From Lacticaseibacillus baoqingensis (GTDB lineage: Bacteria; Bacillota; Bacilli; Lactobacillales; Lactobacillaceae), in assembly GCF_003946165.1 (NCBI RefSeq), contig NZ_RHOI01000021.1, positions 1 to 48,827 of the forward strand: a stretch of DNA of 48,827 nucleotides, given 5' to 3'. Position 1 is the first letter of the stretch. Each line of letters opens with the position of its first letter. Made by a program: the position numbers and the translations under genes. The notes beneath the pieces were generated by a model. That model saw only the letters and a program-made list of their open reading frames with translations. It did not search any database and was not told the DNA's origin. This document shows positions 14,926-23,950 of the stretch, in pieces.

Positions 14926-17242
14926 AGCAGCCCCTTCTCGGGTAGCGCAGCGCCGCAAGCGTGCGCCTAAATCGAATCGCCCTAAGCGTTGGGTCACCGT
15001 GTTGAAATGGTTAGCGATCGCGTTTGTCGTTGCCTTTTTAGCGGGGATCGCCTTATTTGCTTGGTACGCCAAAGATGCCCCGAAAGTCAGCGAATCAGTG
15101 CTTCAAAGCGGTGGCAGCTCGATCATCTATGATGCCAAAGGCACCGAGCTGACATCTTTAGGCGTGGAAAATCGCGTGTACGTGACTGCCAATGAGATTC
15201 CCCAATCGCTTAAAGACGCAGTGGTATCGATCGAAGACCGGCGTTTTTATAAGGAAAAATTCGGGGTCGACCCGATCCGGATCGCCGGCGCCTTCGTCAA
15301 CAACGTCACCGGTAAAAGCGATGGCTTGCAAGGCGGTTCGACTTTGACGCAGCAATTGATCAAGCTGTCGGTGTTTTCCACCAAAGCCAGCGACCAAACC
15401 ATCAAGCGTAAGGCTCAAGAAGCTTGGCTGGCGATGCAAGTCGAACAAAAATACTCTAAGTCGCAAATTCTTGAATATTACATCAACAAGGTCTGGATGG
15501 ACAACAACCAATACGGGATGGCCACCGCAGCCAAGTACTACTTCAGCAAAGAGCTCAAGGATCTGACCTTGCCGCAAACTGCCTTGCTTGCTGGGATGCC
15601 GCAGTCACCTGCCGGCTATGATCCTTACACGCATCCGCAAGCGGCTAAAGAACGCCGCGACGCCGTGATCTCGGCGATGCAGCGCGACAACAAGATCACC
15701 GCCGCGCAAGCAACCAGCGCTAAGGCGACGCCGATCAACAGCGGCTTAGTGCCGCAAAAAACCACCACTGCAATCAGTACCAATGATAAGGTGATCGACT
15801 CTTACCTCACCTCAGTCATCGCCGAAGTCAAAAAGAAGATGGCCGTCAATCCGTACACCGCCAACCTCAAGATCTACACCAACGTTGATATGGATGCGCA
15901 AAAGAAACTTTACGACATCGTCAATACCAACAACTCGGTTTACTTCCCAGACAACAAAATGCAAACTGCCGTCACGATGACCGATCCCAATACTGGGCGC
16001 GTTATCGCCCAAATCGGCGGTCGCAAAACGGGTGATGTGCGCTTAGGCTTCAACCGCGCCACCCGCAACACCCGTAGTAATGGATCGACGATGAAACCGA
16101 TGATGGATTACGGTCCAGCGATCGAATACCTGAACTACTCGACTTATGAACAACTGATGGACACGCCATACACTTATGGCGGTACTGATAAGCAGCTGTA
16201 CGACTGGGATAAACAATATCAAGGCCGCATCTCGATGCGCAAAGCTTTAGTCGGTTCTCGTAACGTTCCGGCGATCCGCACCTTGGAAACTGTCGGCGTT
16301 TCTCGAGCCTTGAACTTCCTTAAAGGCTTAGGGATCACGTTGCCAAAAGATCAACAATTCCTTTCCAACGGGATCGGCGCGGCAGTCACCACTGAACAAG
16401 AAGCCGGCGCATATGGTGCGTTTGCTAATGGCGGGACCTATTACAAACCGTATTACATCAACAAAGTCGTCGCAAGTGACGGCACCGTTACCACCTTCAA
16501 GGCTACCGGCGCGCGAGCAATGAAGTCCAGTACCGCCTATATGATCACAGACATGCTCAAAGGCGTTTTGACCAGTGCTGAAGGGACTGGGACCGCGGCA
16601 AAAGTCAGCGGCCTTTATGAAGCTGGGAAAACCGGGACCACCGACTATTCCGACGCCGAACTGGCAGCTAACCCAGCACTCAGCGGCACCGGGATCTCAA
16701 AAGATTCATGGTTCACCGGCTACACCAAACAACGTGTGATCTCTGTTTGGACCGGGTACGACAAAGCCACCACTGCCGGCCTCAATTATGATCAACAAGA
16801 AATCGCCCAGAAGATCTACAAGACCTTGATGGCCTATGAATATAACAACGACTCAAATCTCAGCAACTCGGATTGGACCAAGCCAAGTTCGGTCTTAGTC
16901 GAACACATCTTGGCTGGCAGCAACCCAGGTACGGCACTGACCGGCTCGACAGCAGGCACGACGCGCGAATTGTATGTGCGCGGGTATGGACCAAGTTCCA
17001 AGACTGCCGCACCAGATGCTGAATCAGCCAGCTCCAGTGCTTCCAGCACCACTTCGACCAGCTCCAGCTCAAGTACCGTCAGCTCGAGTTCCAGCAGCAT
17101 CATCAGCTCCTCAAGCTCCAGCATCGAAAGTGTCATTGAAAGTTCCAGCGCGGCGACGAGTTCTGCTTCCAGTGCCCCAGCTCCGGCTGAGTCTGCAAGC
17201 AGCGCGACGGAATCAGCGCAACCTTCACCACCGCAACGCTAG
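14918..17242 (+). CDS. ponA: Class A penicillin-binding protein PBP1A
   Basis: This 774-residue bifunctional peptidoglycan synthase has a basic cytoplasmic tail, one transmembrane helix (about residues 29-50), a glycosyltransferase-51 domain (EDRRFYKEK with catalytic E106, and GGSTLTQQLIKLS) and a transpeptidase domain with S390-x-x-K393 (STMK), SRN (447-449) and KTGT (571-574). The last 80 or so residues are almost entirely Ser/Thr/Ala/Pro, a probable disordered wall-spanning linker. It works with GpsB, encoded on the opposite strand nearby. A strong terminator follows. Confidence 0.96.
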   Translation: MSKAAPSRVAQRRKRAPKSNRPKRWVTVLKWLAIAFVVAFLAGIALFAWYAKDAPKVSESVLQSGGSSIIYDAKGTELTSLGVENRVYVTANEIPQSLKDAVVSIEDRRFYKEKFGVDPIRIAGAFVNNVTGKSDGLQGGSTLTQQLIKLSVFSTKASDQTIKRKAQEAWLAMQVEQKYSKSQILEYYINKVWMDNNQYGMATAAKYYFSKELKDLTLPQTALLAGMPQSPAGYDPYTHPQAAKERRDAVISAMQRDNKITAAQATSAKATPINSGLVPQKTTTAISTNDKVIDSYLTSVIAEVKKKMAVNPYTANLKIYTNVDMDAQKKLYDIVNTNNSVYFPDNKMQTAVTMTDPNTGRVIAQIGGRKTGDVRLGFNRATRNTRSNGSTMKPMMDYGPAIEYLNYSTYEQLMDTPYTYGGTDKQLYDWDKQYQGRISMRKALVGSRNVPAIRTLETVGVSRALNFLKGLGITLPKDQQFLSNGIGAAVTTEQEAGAYGAFANGGTYYKPYYINKVVASDGTVTTFKATGARAMKSSTAYMITDMLKGVLTSAEGTGTAAKVSGLYEAGKTGTTDYSDAELAANPALSGTGISKDSWFTGYTKQRVISVWTGYDKATTAGLNYDQQEIAQKIYKTLMAYEYNNDSNLSNSDWTKPSSVLVEHILAGSNPGTALTGSTAGTTRELYVRGYGPSSKTAAPDAESASSSASSTTSTSSSSSTVSSSSSSIISSSSSSIESVIESSSAATSSASSAPAPAESASSATESAQPSPPQR

Positions 17243-17253
17243 CACGTTAAAAG

Positions 17254-17289
17254 GGCGTCCACCATTTGATTTGGTGGACGCCTTTTTTT
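17254..17289 (+). terminator. Terminator of recU-ponA
   Basis: Perfect 11-bp stem GGCGTCCACCA/TGGTGGACGCC with a seven-base loop, followed by seven T residues, 12 bases after the ponA stop. Confidence 0.92.
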
Positions 17290-17373
17290 GCGGTTTACGC
17301 AGGGGTTATGCTTCTGGGAAATACCATACCGGTGCGGTCTGACAGAGGCTTGAGAAGCCGTATGCCGCATGAT

Positions 17374-17735
17374 GTAAACGCGATCACCCAAGGCAACGGG
17401 GGTGCGTGCTAACCAGTCGCGCCGTCCGCCGGCTGTGCCGACTGCCGTCACACCTAATTAGCCCGACCCCCTAAATGCGCCTTGGTTCACGCTCTGATTA
17501 AACGCGATCACCCAAGCAACGGGGTCGCGGGTAAGTCATCCCAGTCACGTCGCGTGCCGCGACGCACCCAGGCTGCCTTATCCACACCCCTATGCCCGCT
17601 TGGGTTCACGCTCTGCTTTAAACGCGATCACCCAAGCAACGGGGTCGCGGGTAAGTCATCCCAGTCACGTCGCGTACCGCGACGCACCCAGGCTGCCTTA
17701 CCCACACCCCTAAGTGCGCTTGGGTTCACGCTCTA
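17374..17735 (-). repeat. Array A of the dispersed structured repeat (three units)
   Basis: Three head-to-tail units of about 120 bp: A1 (17374-17498, diverged), A2 (17499-17618) and A3 (17619-17735). A2 and A3 differ at only a few positions and have a period of exactly 120 bp. Each unit is an imperfect palindrome with basal, middle and apical arms. Examples are CCCAAGC with GCTTGGG, GGGTAAG with CTTATCC in A2 or CTTACCC in A3, and apical GTCGCG/CGCGAC. A1 keeps the fold with different bases (GCTAA with TTAGC, CAGTCG with CGACTG). No protein is encoded. The array lies directly after the 3' end of the candidate ncRNA on the minus strand. Confidence 0.8.
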
Positions 17736-17737
17736 CA

Positions 17738-18079
17738 CGACAAAGACACGTCGGGTTTCCCGCTGACGTGTCCTGGCGGTTCACCTGTTTGGCAGGTGCG
17801 CGGTTTGCCGAGCCGCGAATGGCTTTATGCCAAGGTTTAATTACGTTGCCCGTTGCGATTAGCGGGGCTTTTGCAGGTCGCCTTCCTGATGAGGGTTTAG
17901 CTCACCTGGTTGGCGACGTTATCTCCACACGTCAGGCCAGTGCCCAAAAAAGTTCTGGGCCATCTTAAGGGTCTACCCTTTAGCGTTTGCGAGGTCCGGT
18001 TACCCGGCAGGAGTCCCCGCTGTTAAAGAACGGAAAAACGTATGATGTGTACCAGCACCATATCCGTTCCCATGATCGT
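17738..18079 (-). ncRNA. Candidate large structured non-coding RNA
   Basis: About 340 nt without a credible ORF but packed with stem-loops. Read 5' to 3' on the minus strand these include GGAACGGA with TCCGTTC, CCGG-GTAA-CCGG, AAGGG-TAGA-CCCTT, GCCCA with TGGGC, GTCGCC with GGCGAC enclosing a second stem, CGCGG with CCGCG, and CACCTG with CAGGTG. It ends in the hairpin GACACGTC/GACGTGTC at 17745-17772. A promoter with extended -10 lies just upstream. It lacks the tRNA-like ends and the GGATTCGACAGG-type start of tmRNA, lacks the SRP loop motif and is not RNase P RNA. A diverged 6S RNA or other known class is not excluded. Confidence 0.5.
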
Positions 18080-18085
18080 GAGGTC

Positions 18086-18109
18086 AGTATACCATGTTTT
18101 TCCGATAAT
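18086..18109 (-). promoter_or_regulatory. Promoter of the candidate ncRNA
   Basis: On the minus strand TGGTATACT forms an extended -10 (hexamer 18086-18091), with a weak -35 TTCCAT 16 bases further upstream. Upstream DNA is AT-rich up to the ppaC terminator. No ORF follows within the next 340 bases, which supports a dedicated RNA gene. From 18110 to 18329 I see nothing else. Confidence 0.55.
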
Positions 18110-18329
18110 GGAACCCCTTTTTCAAATTATTTTTGCGTTTGATCTAATCATAGACCAATATCCTTGATCTGCCGCCATTTGGCCAACGAAAGTTATTTTT
18201 TCACATATACCAAAACAATTTAATTATATAAAATCGCCGCAACCATCAACTACTATATACAAGGATCCGCACCAAGTTGGCAAGCGCTGCGGCACTGACC
18301 ATCCTCGAGTCCTTTGCCAAGAAATCAAA

Positions 18330-18361
18330 AAACCGCCACGGTCTAGCGACCGTGACGGTTT
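18330..18361 (-). terminator. Terminator of ppaC
   Basis: Stem AAACCGTCACGGTC/GACCGTGGCGGTTT with one mismatch, then a T-run on the minus strand, ten bases after the ppaC stop. Confidence 0.9.
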
Positions 18362-18371
18362 GATCAGGAGC

Positions 18372-19298
18372 TTAAGCTTCAAAAGCCGCCTGTAATGGTG
18401 GTACCACTTGCTTCTTGCGGGAAACGACTCCTGGCAATGCTAAGCGGCCATTGGCATCAAATTTCGCGTTGAATGCCGCTTCCAGCTTGTCTTTGCCTTC
18501 ACCAAACGCTAACCCGGTAGAGTTAGAGTTCAAGATATCTGTCGCCACTAATAAGAACAGATCATAGCCATTCTTTTCAGCTTCTGCTTTCAAGTTAGCT
18601 TCAATATCTGCTTGACGAGCGTAGATCTCTTCAAGGTCGACCACGTTGACTTGGCCGATGCGGACGGTTTTGCCACCCATGTCAAAGGACTTGGCATCGC
18701 CTTGGGTAATATCAAGATCGGACTTCGCCGCCAAGTTGGTCCCGGCTTTGAGCATCTTCAAACCATAATCTTCCAGATCGATCCCGGCGATCTTAGCCAA
18801 TTCTGGTAAGATCTTGCGTTCCAGATCTGTGGTGGTTGGGCTCTTCAACAGCAATGTATCAGACACAATCCCAGACAACATCAATCCTGCGAGTTGGGCA
18901 GAAATGGTGAAACCTTTTTCTTGGAACATCTCATAAATGATCGAGTTCGTGCTGCCCACTGGTTCTGCGCGAATGAACAATGGTGCAGCCGTTTCAAAAT
19001 TAGCAAAGCGATGATGATCAACTACGGTCAAAATCGTTGAATCAGCGCGATCAGCAACGGATTGTTGCGCTTCGTTATGATCGACCAGCATCACATCTGC
19101 ACCGTTAGCGGCGTCGATGACGCGCGGTGCCGCTTGCTTGAAGAAATCCAAAGCGAACTTGGTTTCATCATTGAGACTGCCTAAAGCAACCGCCTCTACA
19201 TCGGTGTTGCCAGATTGGCGCTGGAATTCCGCCCAGCTCATGGCACTGGTGACGGCATCCGTATCAGGATTTTGGTGTCCAAAAATCAAAGTGGTCAT
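18372..19298 (-). CDS. ppaC: Manganese-dependent (family II) inorganic pyrophosphatase
   Basis: This 308-residue DHH-family enzyme hydrolyses pyrophosphate to phosphate and so pulls biosynthetic reactions forward. The metal-binding motifs are complete: GHQNPDTDAV near the N-terminus, VDHNE and VDHHR. The C-terminal DHHA2 domain ends with the substrate-binding SRKKQVVPPL. Length is typical for the family. It is monocistronic with its own terminator; a LysR-type gene lies just upstream in the same direction. Confidence 0.96.
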   Translation of the reverse strand: MTTLIFGHQNPDTDAVTSAMSWAEFQRQSGNTDVEAVALGSLNDETKFALDFFKQAAPRVIDAANGADVMLVDHNEAQQSVADRADSTILTVVDHHRFANFETAAPLFIRAEPVGSTNSIIYEMFQEKGFTISAQLAGLMLSGIVSDTLLLKSPTTTDLERKILPELAKIAGIDLEDYGLKMLKAGTNLAAKSDLDITQGDAKSFDMGGKTVRIGQVNVVDLEEIYARQADIEANLKAEAEKNGYDLFLLVATDILNSNSTGLAFGEGKDKLEAAFNAKFDANGRLALPGVVSRKKQVVPPLQAAFEA

Positions 19299-19345
19299 TA
19301 GTCTGATTACTCCTTTAGTTGATTGCGCCGCGATTTGCGAACGCT

Positions 19346-20314
19346 TTACTCATTAAGTGTAACACGGTTCTGCGCGACCCGCGACAAGTAATCTTGATCT
19401 AGGAAATATTCGTCGAATGCGTGCAAAAATTGCGCCACGCGCGGGATCTCATCTTTGCCTTTGCGATAAACAAACGCCAACTCAAAATTGATCGCAGGCT
19501 CAAAAGCCACCGCATGCGCATGGATCTGATCATGATGGGCCTGATAGAAACTATTCGGCAGTGCCGTGTTTACACCAGTGTGATTCAAAAATTGCGTCAG
19601 CTGATAAGGCGTGGTGAATTGGGCGACGGCATGCGGGTAATCGACCATGCGGTTCTTATAGGCTTCTTTGAGTAAATGGCTCAAGAAATAATCTTCTGGA
19701 TAAGTCACCCAAGGCGAATGCAAGGTGTCTTTGAAATGCACTCGCTTACGGTTTGCCAGCTGGTCATCATGATGCAAAAAGACCAGCTGCTCGTCGATGA
19801 TCTTCTTGGAAGCATATGGCTTCCAGTTTTTGATCGTATCGTCTGGCAAGTACATGATCGCCAAATCGACTTGGTTATTCTCCAGCTTCTCCCAGATCTC
19901 ATGGCGGGTCATCATGCGCAGCGCCACTTCCACATCAGGATTTTGCTTGTAGTAATCAGCGATGAATGCCGTAAACGCAGAGTCTTCAACTGACGCCAAC
20001 AACGCGATCTGGATCTTGCCAGTGGTGGCATCAGTGGATTGTTGGATCTGATCAGTGGCTTGATTCAACACGTCATAGATCTGATGGGTCGCTTTTAACA
20101 TCGTGCGTCCAGCATCAGACAAGTGCAATTTCTTGCCCACAGAATAAAATAATGGCGCCCCGACCGTGCGCTCAAGCTTCTTGATCTGTTGGGTCAATGC
20201 CGGCTGCGTGATGCCTAGTAATTGCGCGGCTTGCGTGTAGTTCATGGTGTCGGCGAGTTGCAGGAAATACGTCAGCGTCTTGGACGAAAAAATGCTTTCT
20301 TGCTTGGTCTTCAT
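19346..20314 (-). CDS. LysR-family transcriptional regulator
   Basis: This 322-residue regulator has an N-terminal winged HTH (LTYFLQLADTMNYTQAAQLLGITQPALTQQIKKLERTVGAPLF) and a periplasmic-binding-like effector domain. Upstream in the same direction is pflA; downstream is ppaC. LysR proteins commonly act on a divergent neighbour, but none is present, so the target is unclear. A short Shine-Dalgarno (AAGGAG) precedes the ATG. Confidence 0.9.
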   Translation of the reverse strand: MKTKQESIFSSKTLTYFLQLADTMNYTQAAQLLGITQPALTQQIKKLERTVGAPLFYSVGKKLHLSDAGRTMLKATHQIYDVLNQATDQIQQSTDATTGKIQIALLASVEDSAFTAFIADYYKQNPDVEVALRMMTRHEIWEKLENNQVDLAIMYLPDDTIKNWKPYASKKIIDEQLVFLHHDDQLANRKRVHFKDTLHSPWVTYPEDYFLSHLLKEAYKNRMVDYPHAVAQFTTPYQLTQFLNHTGVNTALPNSFYQAHHDQIHAHAVAFEPAINFELAFVYRKGKDEIPRVAQFLHAFDEYFLDQDYLSRVAQNRVTLNE

Positions 20315-20362
20315 GGCGAACTCCTTTATTTATCCTTCTCTCACCCAATAATAAGTTAAATT

Positions 20363-20394
20363 AAAAAAAGAAGCAACTGAAAAGTTGCTTCTTT
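20363..20394 (-). terminator. Terminator of the pfl operon
   Basis: Perfect 12-bp stem AAAGAAGCAACT/AGTTGCTTCTTT with a four-base loop and a seven-base T-run on the minus strand, about 20 bases after pflA. Confidence 0.92.
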
Positions 20395-20414
20395 CTTATA
20401 GTAGAGCTAAGAAA

Positions 20415-21248
20415 TTACTTTGTTGGCTTCCAAGTCTTGTAACCGTTATAGTCCGCGGTGTGCAAGAGCTTTTCAGCGTTGCGGATGCGGTCTGGCGTTG
20501 GTGGCTCGATGCCATCCAGCGGATAAGCGATCCCTAATTCGTTATACTTTTTAACGCCTAAAGTATGGTATGGCAATACTTCGACTTTTTGGACGTTATT
20601 CAAGGTCTTGATGTAATCGCCTAATTCAGTCAGGTAATTATCATAATCGGTCCGCTCAGGGACTAAGACATGGCGGATCCACATGTCACAGTTGTTAGCC
20701 GACATCCACTGGATCATATCCAAGATGTTTTCATTACCAAACCCTGTCAGCTTCTTATGCTCAGCAGAGTTGATGTGCTTGATGTCAACCAAAGAAATAT
20801 CGGTCACTGCCATCAACTTCTTGAACTGGCTAAACCAAGGTTCGTCGCGTGTGAACGGGTTGCCTGAAGTATCCAAGCAAGTTGAAATACCGCGTTGCTT
20901 GGCTTTAGTGAACAAGTCCAACAAGAAATCGATTTGGACCAATGATTCCCCACCAGAGCATGTGATGCCACCGGTGTCACCCCAAAACGCTTTGTAGCGT
21001 TGGGCATCGTCTAAGACCTGATCAGCAGTCATTTCATCACCGACACCAATATTCCAAGTGTCAGGGTTGTGACAATACTGACAGCGCATCCGACAGCCTT
21101 GCAAGAAGACGGTAAAACGGATGCCAGGACCATCAACGGCGCCAAAGCTTTCGACGGAGTGGACGTATCCTTTGATAGGACCTTGCGCTTCAACAGCAGC
21201 TTGATCAACGACATTGACTGGTGCATCGGTGTTGTCGAATAGTTTCAT
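20415..21248 (-). CDS. pflA: Pyruvate formate-lyase-activating enzyme
   Basis: A 277-residue radical-SAM enzyme that generates the glycyl radical on PflB under anaerobic conditions. The Fe-S cluster motif CRMRCQYC (C-x3-C-x2-C) is followed by HNPDTW, and the SAM-binding GGE lies in CSGGES. The start at 21248 follows GGGGGAA; the frame open to 21338 has no ribosome site and would cover the intercistronic hairpins. It is separated from pflB by 113 bases that fold into two hairpins. Confidence 0.96.
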   Translation of the reverse strand: MKLFDNTDAPVNVVDQAAVEAQGPIKGYVHSVESFGAVDGPGIRFTVFLQGCRMRCQYCHNPDTWNIGVGDEMTADQVLDDAQRYKAFWGDTGGITCSGGESLVQIDFLLDLFTKAKQRGISTCLDTSGNPFTRDEPWFSQFKKLMAVTDISLVDIKHINSAEHKKLTGFGNENILDMIQWMSANNCDMWIRHVLVPERTDYDNYLTELGDYIKTLNNVQKVEVLPYHTLGVKKYNELGIAYPLDGIEPPTPDRIRNAEKLLHTADYNGYKTWKPTK

Positions 21249-21272
21249 GGTTATTCCCCCTATTGCGATTCT

Positions 21273-21331
21273 GCCTAAAAGCGAGAAGCAACTTCTCGCC
21301 TTTAGGCAAAACGGGAGCCACATGGGCTCCC
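21273..21331 (-). promoter_or_regulatory. Two hairpins between pflB and pflA
   Basis: The first (21273-21307) has arms GCCTAAAaGCGAGAAG and CTTCTCGCcTTTAGGC. The second (about 21312-21331) has arms CGGGAGCC and GGCTCCCG. Neither has a T-run, so they are more likely mRNA-stabilising or processing structures that keep pflB transcripts more abundant than pflA. Confidence 0.55.
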
Positions 21332-21361
21332 GCTGCATGACTGTGTGGTCGTTAAACCAGA

Positions 21362-23623
21362 TTACATTTCTTCGAAGAAGGTCCGGGAAATGACATCGTC
21401 TTGTTGTTCCTTGGTCAGATCTGCGAAGTATACGCAGTAGCCAGAAACACGAACGGTCAATGTAGGATATTCTTCTGGGTGCTTTTGCGCATCGATCAAA
21501 GTCTCCTTGTTGAAGACGTTGATGTTCAAATGCATCCCGTTGTTTTCCATATAACCATCGATCATGTTGACCAGAGTATCCTTGCGGGTCTCGTCATCGT
21601 GACCAAGGGTGTTAGGGGTAACGCCAAAGGTGTTGGAAATCCCATCAGTTGCATAGTGATAAGGGATCTTCGCGGTGGACATCAAGGATGCCAAAGCACC
21701 GTTCTTTTCAGCACCGTAAGCTGGGTTAGCACCAGGTGAGAATGGTTCGCCCTTTTGACGGCCATTAGGTGTAGTACCAGTGTTCTTACCATAAACGACG
21801 TTAGACGTGATGGTCAAAACAGAGGTAGACAGCTTAGCGTTGTGATACAGATGATGTGTGTTCATCTTGCCGTAGAACCACTTGATGAGCCACTTAGCAA
21901 TGTTGTCGGCACGATCATCGTTGTTCCCATAGCGAGGATAGTCGTCGTTTTCAACTTCGAAGTCAACGGCAACACCCTTTTCATCACGAACTGGGTGAAC
22001 CTTGCCATACTTGATGGCAGAGATGGAATCAACCGCATGGGAGAAACCAGAGATCCCGGTTGCAAAGGTGTAATCGAGGTTGGTGTTCTTCAATGCCAAT
22101 TGTGCAGATTCGTAGTAGTACTTGTCGTGCATGTAGTGGATCGCATTCAAAGCGTTGACATACACGTCAGCCAGCCAGTCAGCTTGCTTGGAGAACTTCT
22201 TCATGAATTCATCATAGTCGATGACGTCAGAAGTAATCGGTTCGGTTTCAGGACCAACTTGGGTTTCACCAATTTCGTCCATGCCACCGTTGATCGCGTA
22301 TAAGATGGCCTTAGCCAAGTTAGCACGGGCACCGAAGAATTGAACCCCGTCAGCGATCGGTTGTGCAGATACACAGCAAGCAATGCCGTAGTAGTCTGTG
22401 CCCCATTCGGTCCGCATCAGATCATCGTTTTCGTACTGGATGGTCGAACTGGAAATGGAAACTTCAGTTGCATAACGCTTGAAACCTTCAGGCAATGCGG
22501 AAGACCACAACAAGGTGATGTTTGGTTCTGGTGCAGCGCCCATGTTGTCGAGGGTCTTCAAGAAGCGGAAGGCCGTCTTGGTGATATGATGACGACCGTC
22601 AAAGCCGACACCGCCTAAGGACAAGGTTGCCCAGATCGGGTCGCCAGAGAACAGATCGTTGTATTCGGTCGTCCGGATGAAGCGAACCATCCGCAACTTC
22701 ATAACCAAATGGTCGATCAATTCTTGGGCTTGTTCTTCGTTGATCACACCGCGCTTCATATCGCGTTCGATGAAGGCATCGATCGTGGTATCGATACGGC
22801 CAACAGACATCGCAGCCCCGTTTTGGGTCTTAACTGCAGCCAAGTAGCCGAAGTAGATCCATTGGATAGCTTCTTGCGCGTTAGTTGCCGGCTTGGAAAT
22901 GTCGTAGCCATAAGAAGCAGCCATCTTCTTGATGTCGTTCAAAGCCTTGTATTGATCGTTGATCTGTTCACGCAGACGGATCACATCGTCGGTCATTTCG
23001 CCGTCGCCAGTGTGTTCGAAATCGTAGAACTTGTCAGCCATCAACTTGTCGATCCCATAAATCGCGATCCGTGGGAAGTCGGCAACGATACGGCCACGGG
23101 CGTATGCATCTGGAAGACCGGTAACGATCTTGTAGTGACGCGCCTTGCGCATATCCGGGGTATAAACATCGAAGACCCCTTGGTTATGTGTCTTATGATA
23201 TTCAGTGAAGATCTTGTGCATTTCTGGATCTGGCTTGTAGCCGTATGCTTCCAAAGCATCTTCAGCCATGCGGATACCACCAAATGGCATGAACGCACGC
23301 TTGAATGGCTTGTCAGTTTGGATCCCAACGATCTTTTCAAGATCCTTGTTCAAGTAGCCAGGGCCATGACTGGTGATCGTTGCGACAACCTTTGTATCAG
23401 CGTCGAGGACACCACCGTTAGCACGTTCTTGCTTCTTCAGGTTCAAAACCTGATTGTTCAAGATCGTTGTTGCTTCAGTAGGACCGGCGAGAAAACTCTC
23501 GTCCCCATTGTATTGGGTCAGGTTGTTTTGGATGAAGTCACGGACATCAACCTCGTCTTGCCATCGTCCACCATTGAAACCTTCCCAGTAATCTTTGAGC
23601 TGGGACTTGTCTAGCTGTTTCAT
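21362..23623 (-). CDS. pflB: Formate C-acetyltransferase (pyruvate formate-lyase)
   Basis: This 753-residue glycyl-radical enzyme converts pyruvate and CoA to acetyl-CoA and formate in anaerobic mixed-acid fermentation. It shows the adjacent catalytic cysteines in [10 protein letters not shown] and the C-terminal glycyl-radical loop [12 protein letters not shown]. Length is normal. AGGAGG precedes the start. It is the first gene of a pflB-pflA operon. It supports a facultatively anaerobic lactic acid bacterium able to make formate and acetate. Confidence 0.97.
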   Translation of the reverse strand: MKQLDKSQLKDYWEGFNGGRWQDEVDVRDFIQNNLTQYNGDESFLAGPTEATTILNNQVLNLKKQERANGGVLDADTKVVATITSHGPGYLNKDLEKIVGIQTDKPFKRAFMPFGGIRMAEDALEAYGYKPDPEMHKIFTEYHKTHNQGVFDVYTPDMRKARHYKIVTGLPDAYARGRIVADFPRIAIYGIDKLMADKFYDFEHTGDGEMTDDVIRLREQINDQYKALNDIKKMAASYGYDISKPATNAQEAIQWIYFGYLAAVKTQNGAAMSVGRIDTTIDAFIERDMKRGVINEEQAQELIDHLVMKLRMVRFIRTTEYNDLFSGDPIWATLSLGGVGFDGRHHITKTAFRFLKTLDNMGAAPEPNITLLWSSALPEGFKRYATEVSISSSTIQYENDDLMRTEWGTDYYGIACCVSAQPIADGVQFFGARANLAKAILYAINGGMDEIGETQVGPETEPITSDVIDYDEFMKKFSKQADWLADVYVNALNAIHYMHDKYYYESAQLALKNTNLDYTFATGISGFSHAVDSISAIKYGKVHPVRDEKGVAVDFEVENDDYPRYGNNDDRADNIAKWLIKWFYGKMNTHHLYHNAKLSTSVLTITSNVVYGKNTGTTPNGRQKGEPFSPGANPAYGAEKNGALASLMSTAKIPYHYATDGISNTFGVTPNTLGHDDETRKDTLVNMIDGYMENNGMHLNINVFNKETLIDAQKHPEEYPTLTVRVSGYCVYFADLTKEQQDDVISRTFFEEM

Positions 23624-23673
23624 CTGAAATGCCTCCTAAAATGTGATTACCATGTCACAGATTTTACATTCTT

Positions 23674-23701
23674 AGTATAACACGTCACATGGATCTTGCA
23701 A
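23674..23701 (-). promoter_or_regulatory. pflB promoter
   Basis: On the minus strand -35 TTGCAA and extended -10 TGTTATACT are 16 bases apart, about 50 bases before the pflB start. A near-palindrome (CCATGTGAC with GTGACATGG) brackets the start region. Two TGAAACCG segments further upstream (near 23755 and 23810) vaguely resemble CcpA cre half-sites. The promoter is fairly clear; the regulatory sites are speculative. Nothing else is seen in 23702-23916. Confidence 0.5.
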
Positions 23702-23916
23702 GCACTTTCTTTAGCTTAATATCAATTATTCGATTTCTTTTCACCGCATGGGGTGAAACCGGTTTTCCGTTTGGTTCTTCACAGAATAAAAGGTACACAA
23801 GCGCTGTGAAACCGAATCTGTTCCACGAAAGGTATTAATACAGTTTTGCGTTTTTTGTACCAGTACACAGACCCTTGCAAAATGATATAGTCTCATGAAA
23901 AGGCTGTCATAGCGCG

Positions 23917-23946
23917 AAAAAGACGCCCTAGGATCGGACGCCTTTT
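23917..23946 (-). terminator. Terminator of leuA
   Basis: On the minus strand AAAGGCGTCC pairs with GGGCGTCTTT (two G-U pairs) across a seven-base loop, followed by a T-run. It starts within a few bases of the leuA stop. Confidence 0.75.
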
Positions 23947-23950
23947 GGTC

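Noticed and set aside
17374-17735. Possible CRISPR array
   Set aside because: Units are about 120 bp, head to tail and imperfectly palindromic, without unique spacers of constant length; no cas genes are present.
17482-17968. Plus-strand frames within the repeat array and ncRNA
   Set aside because: They repeat with the repeat unit, have no start signals and cross conserved stems; the DNA is better explained as structured repeats and RNA.
17738-18079. tmRNA
   Set aside because: There is no GGATTCGACAGG-like start, no T-arm plus CCA end and no recognisable tag sequence.
22709-23614. 301-codon plus-strand frame opposite pflB
   Set aside because: It is an antisense shadow of the highly biased pflB gene, with no ribosome site or family signature.
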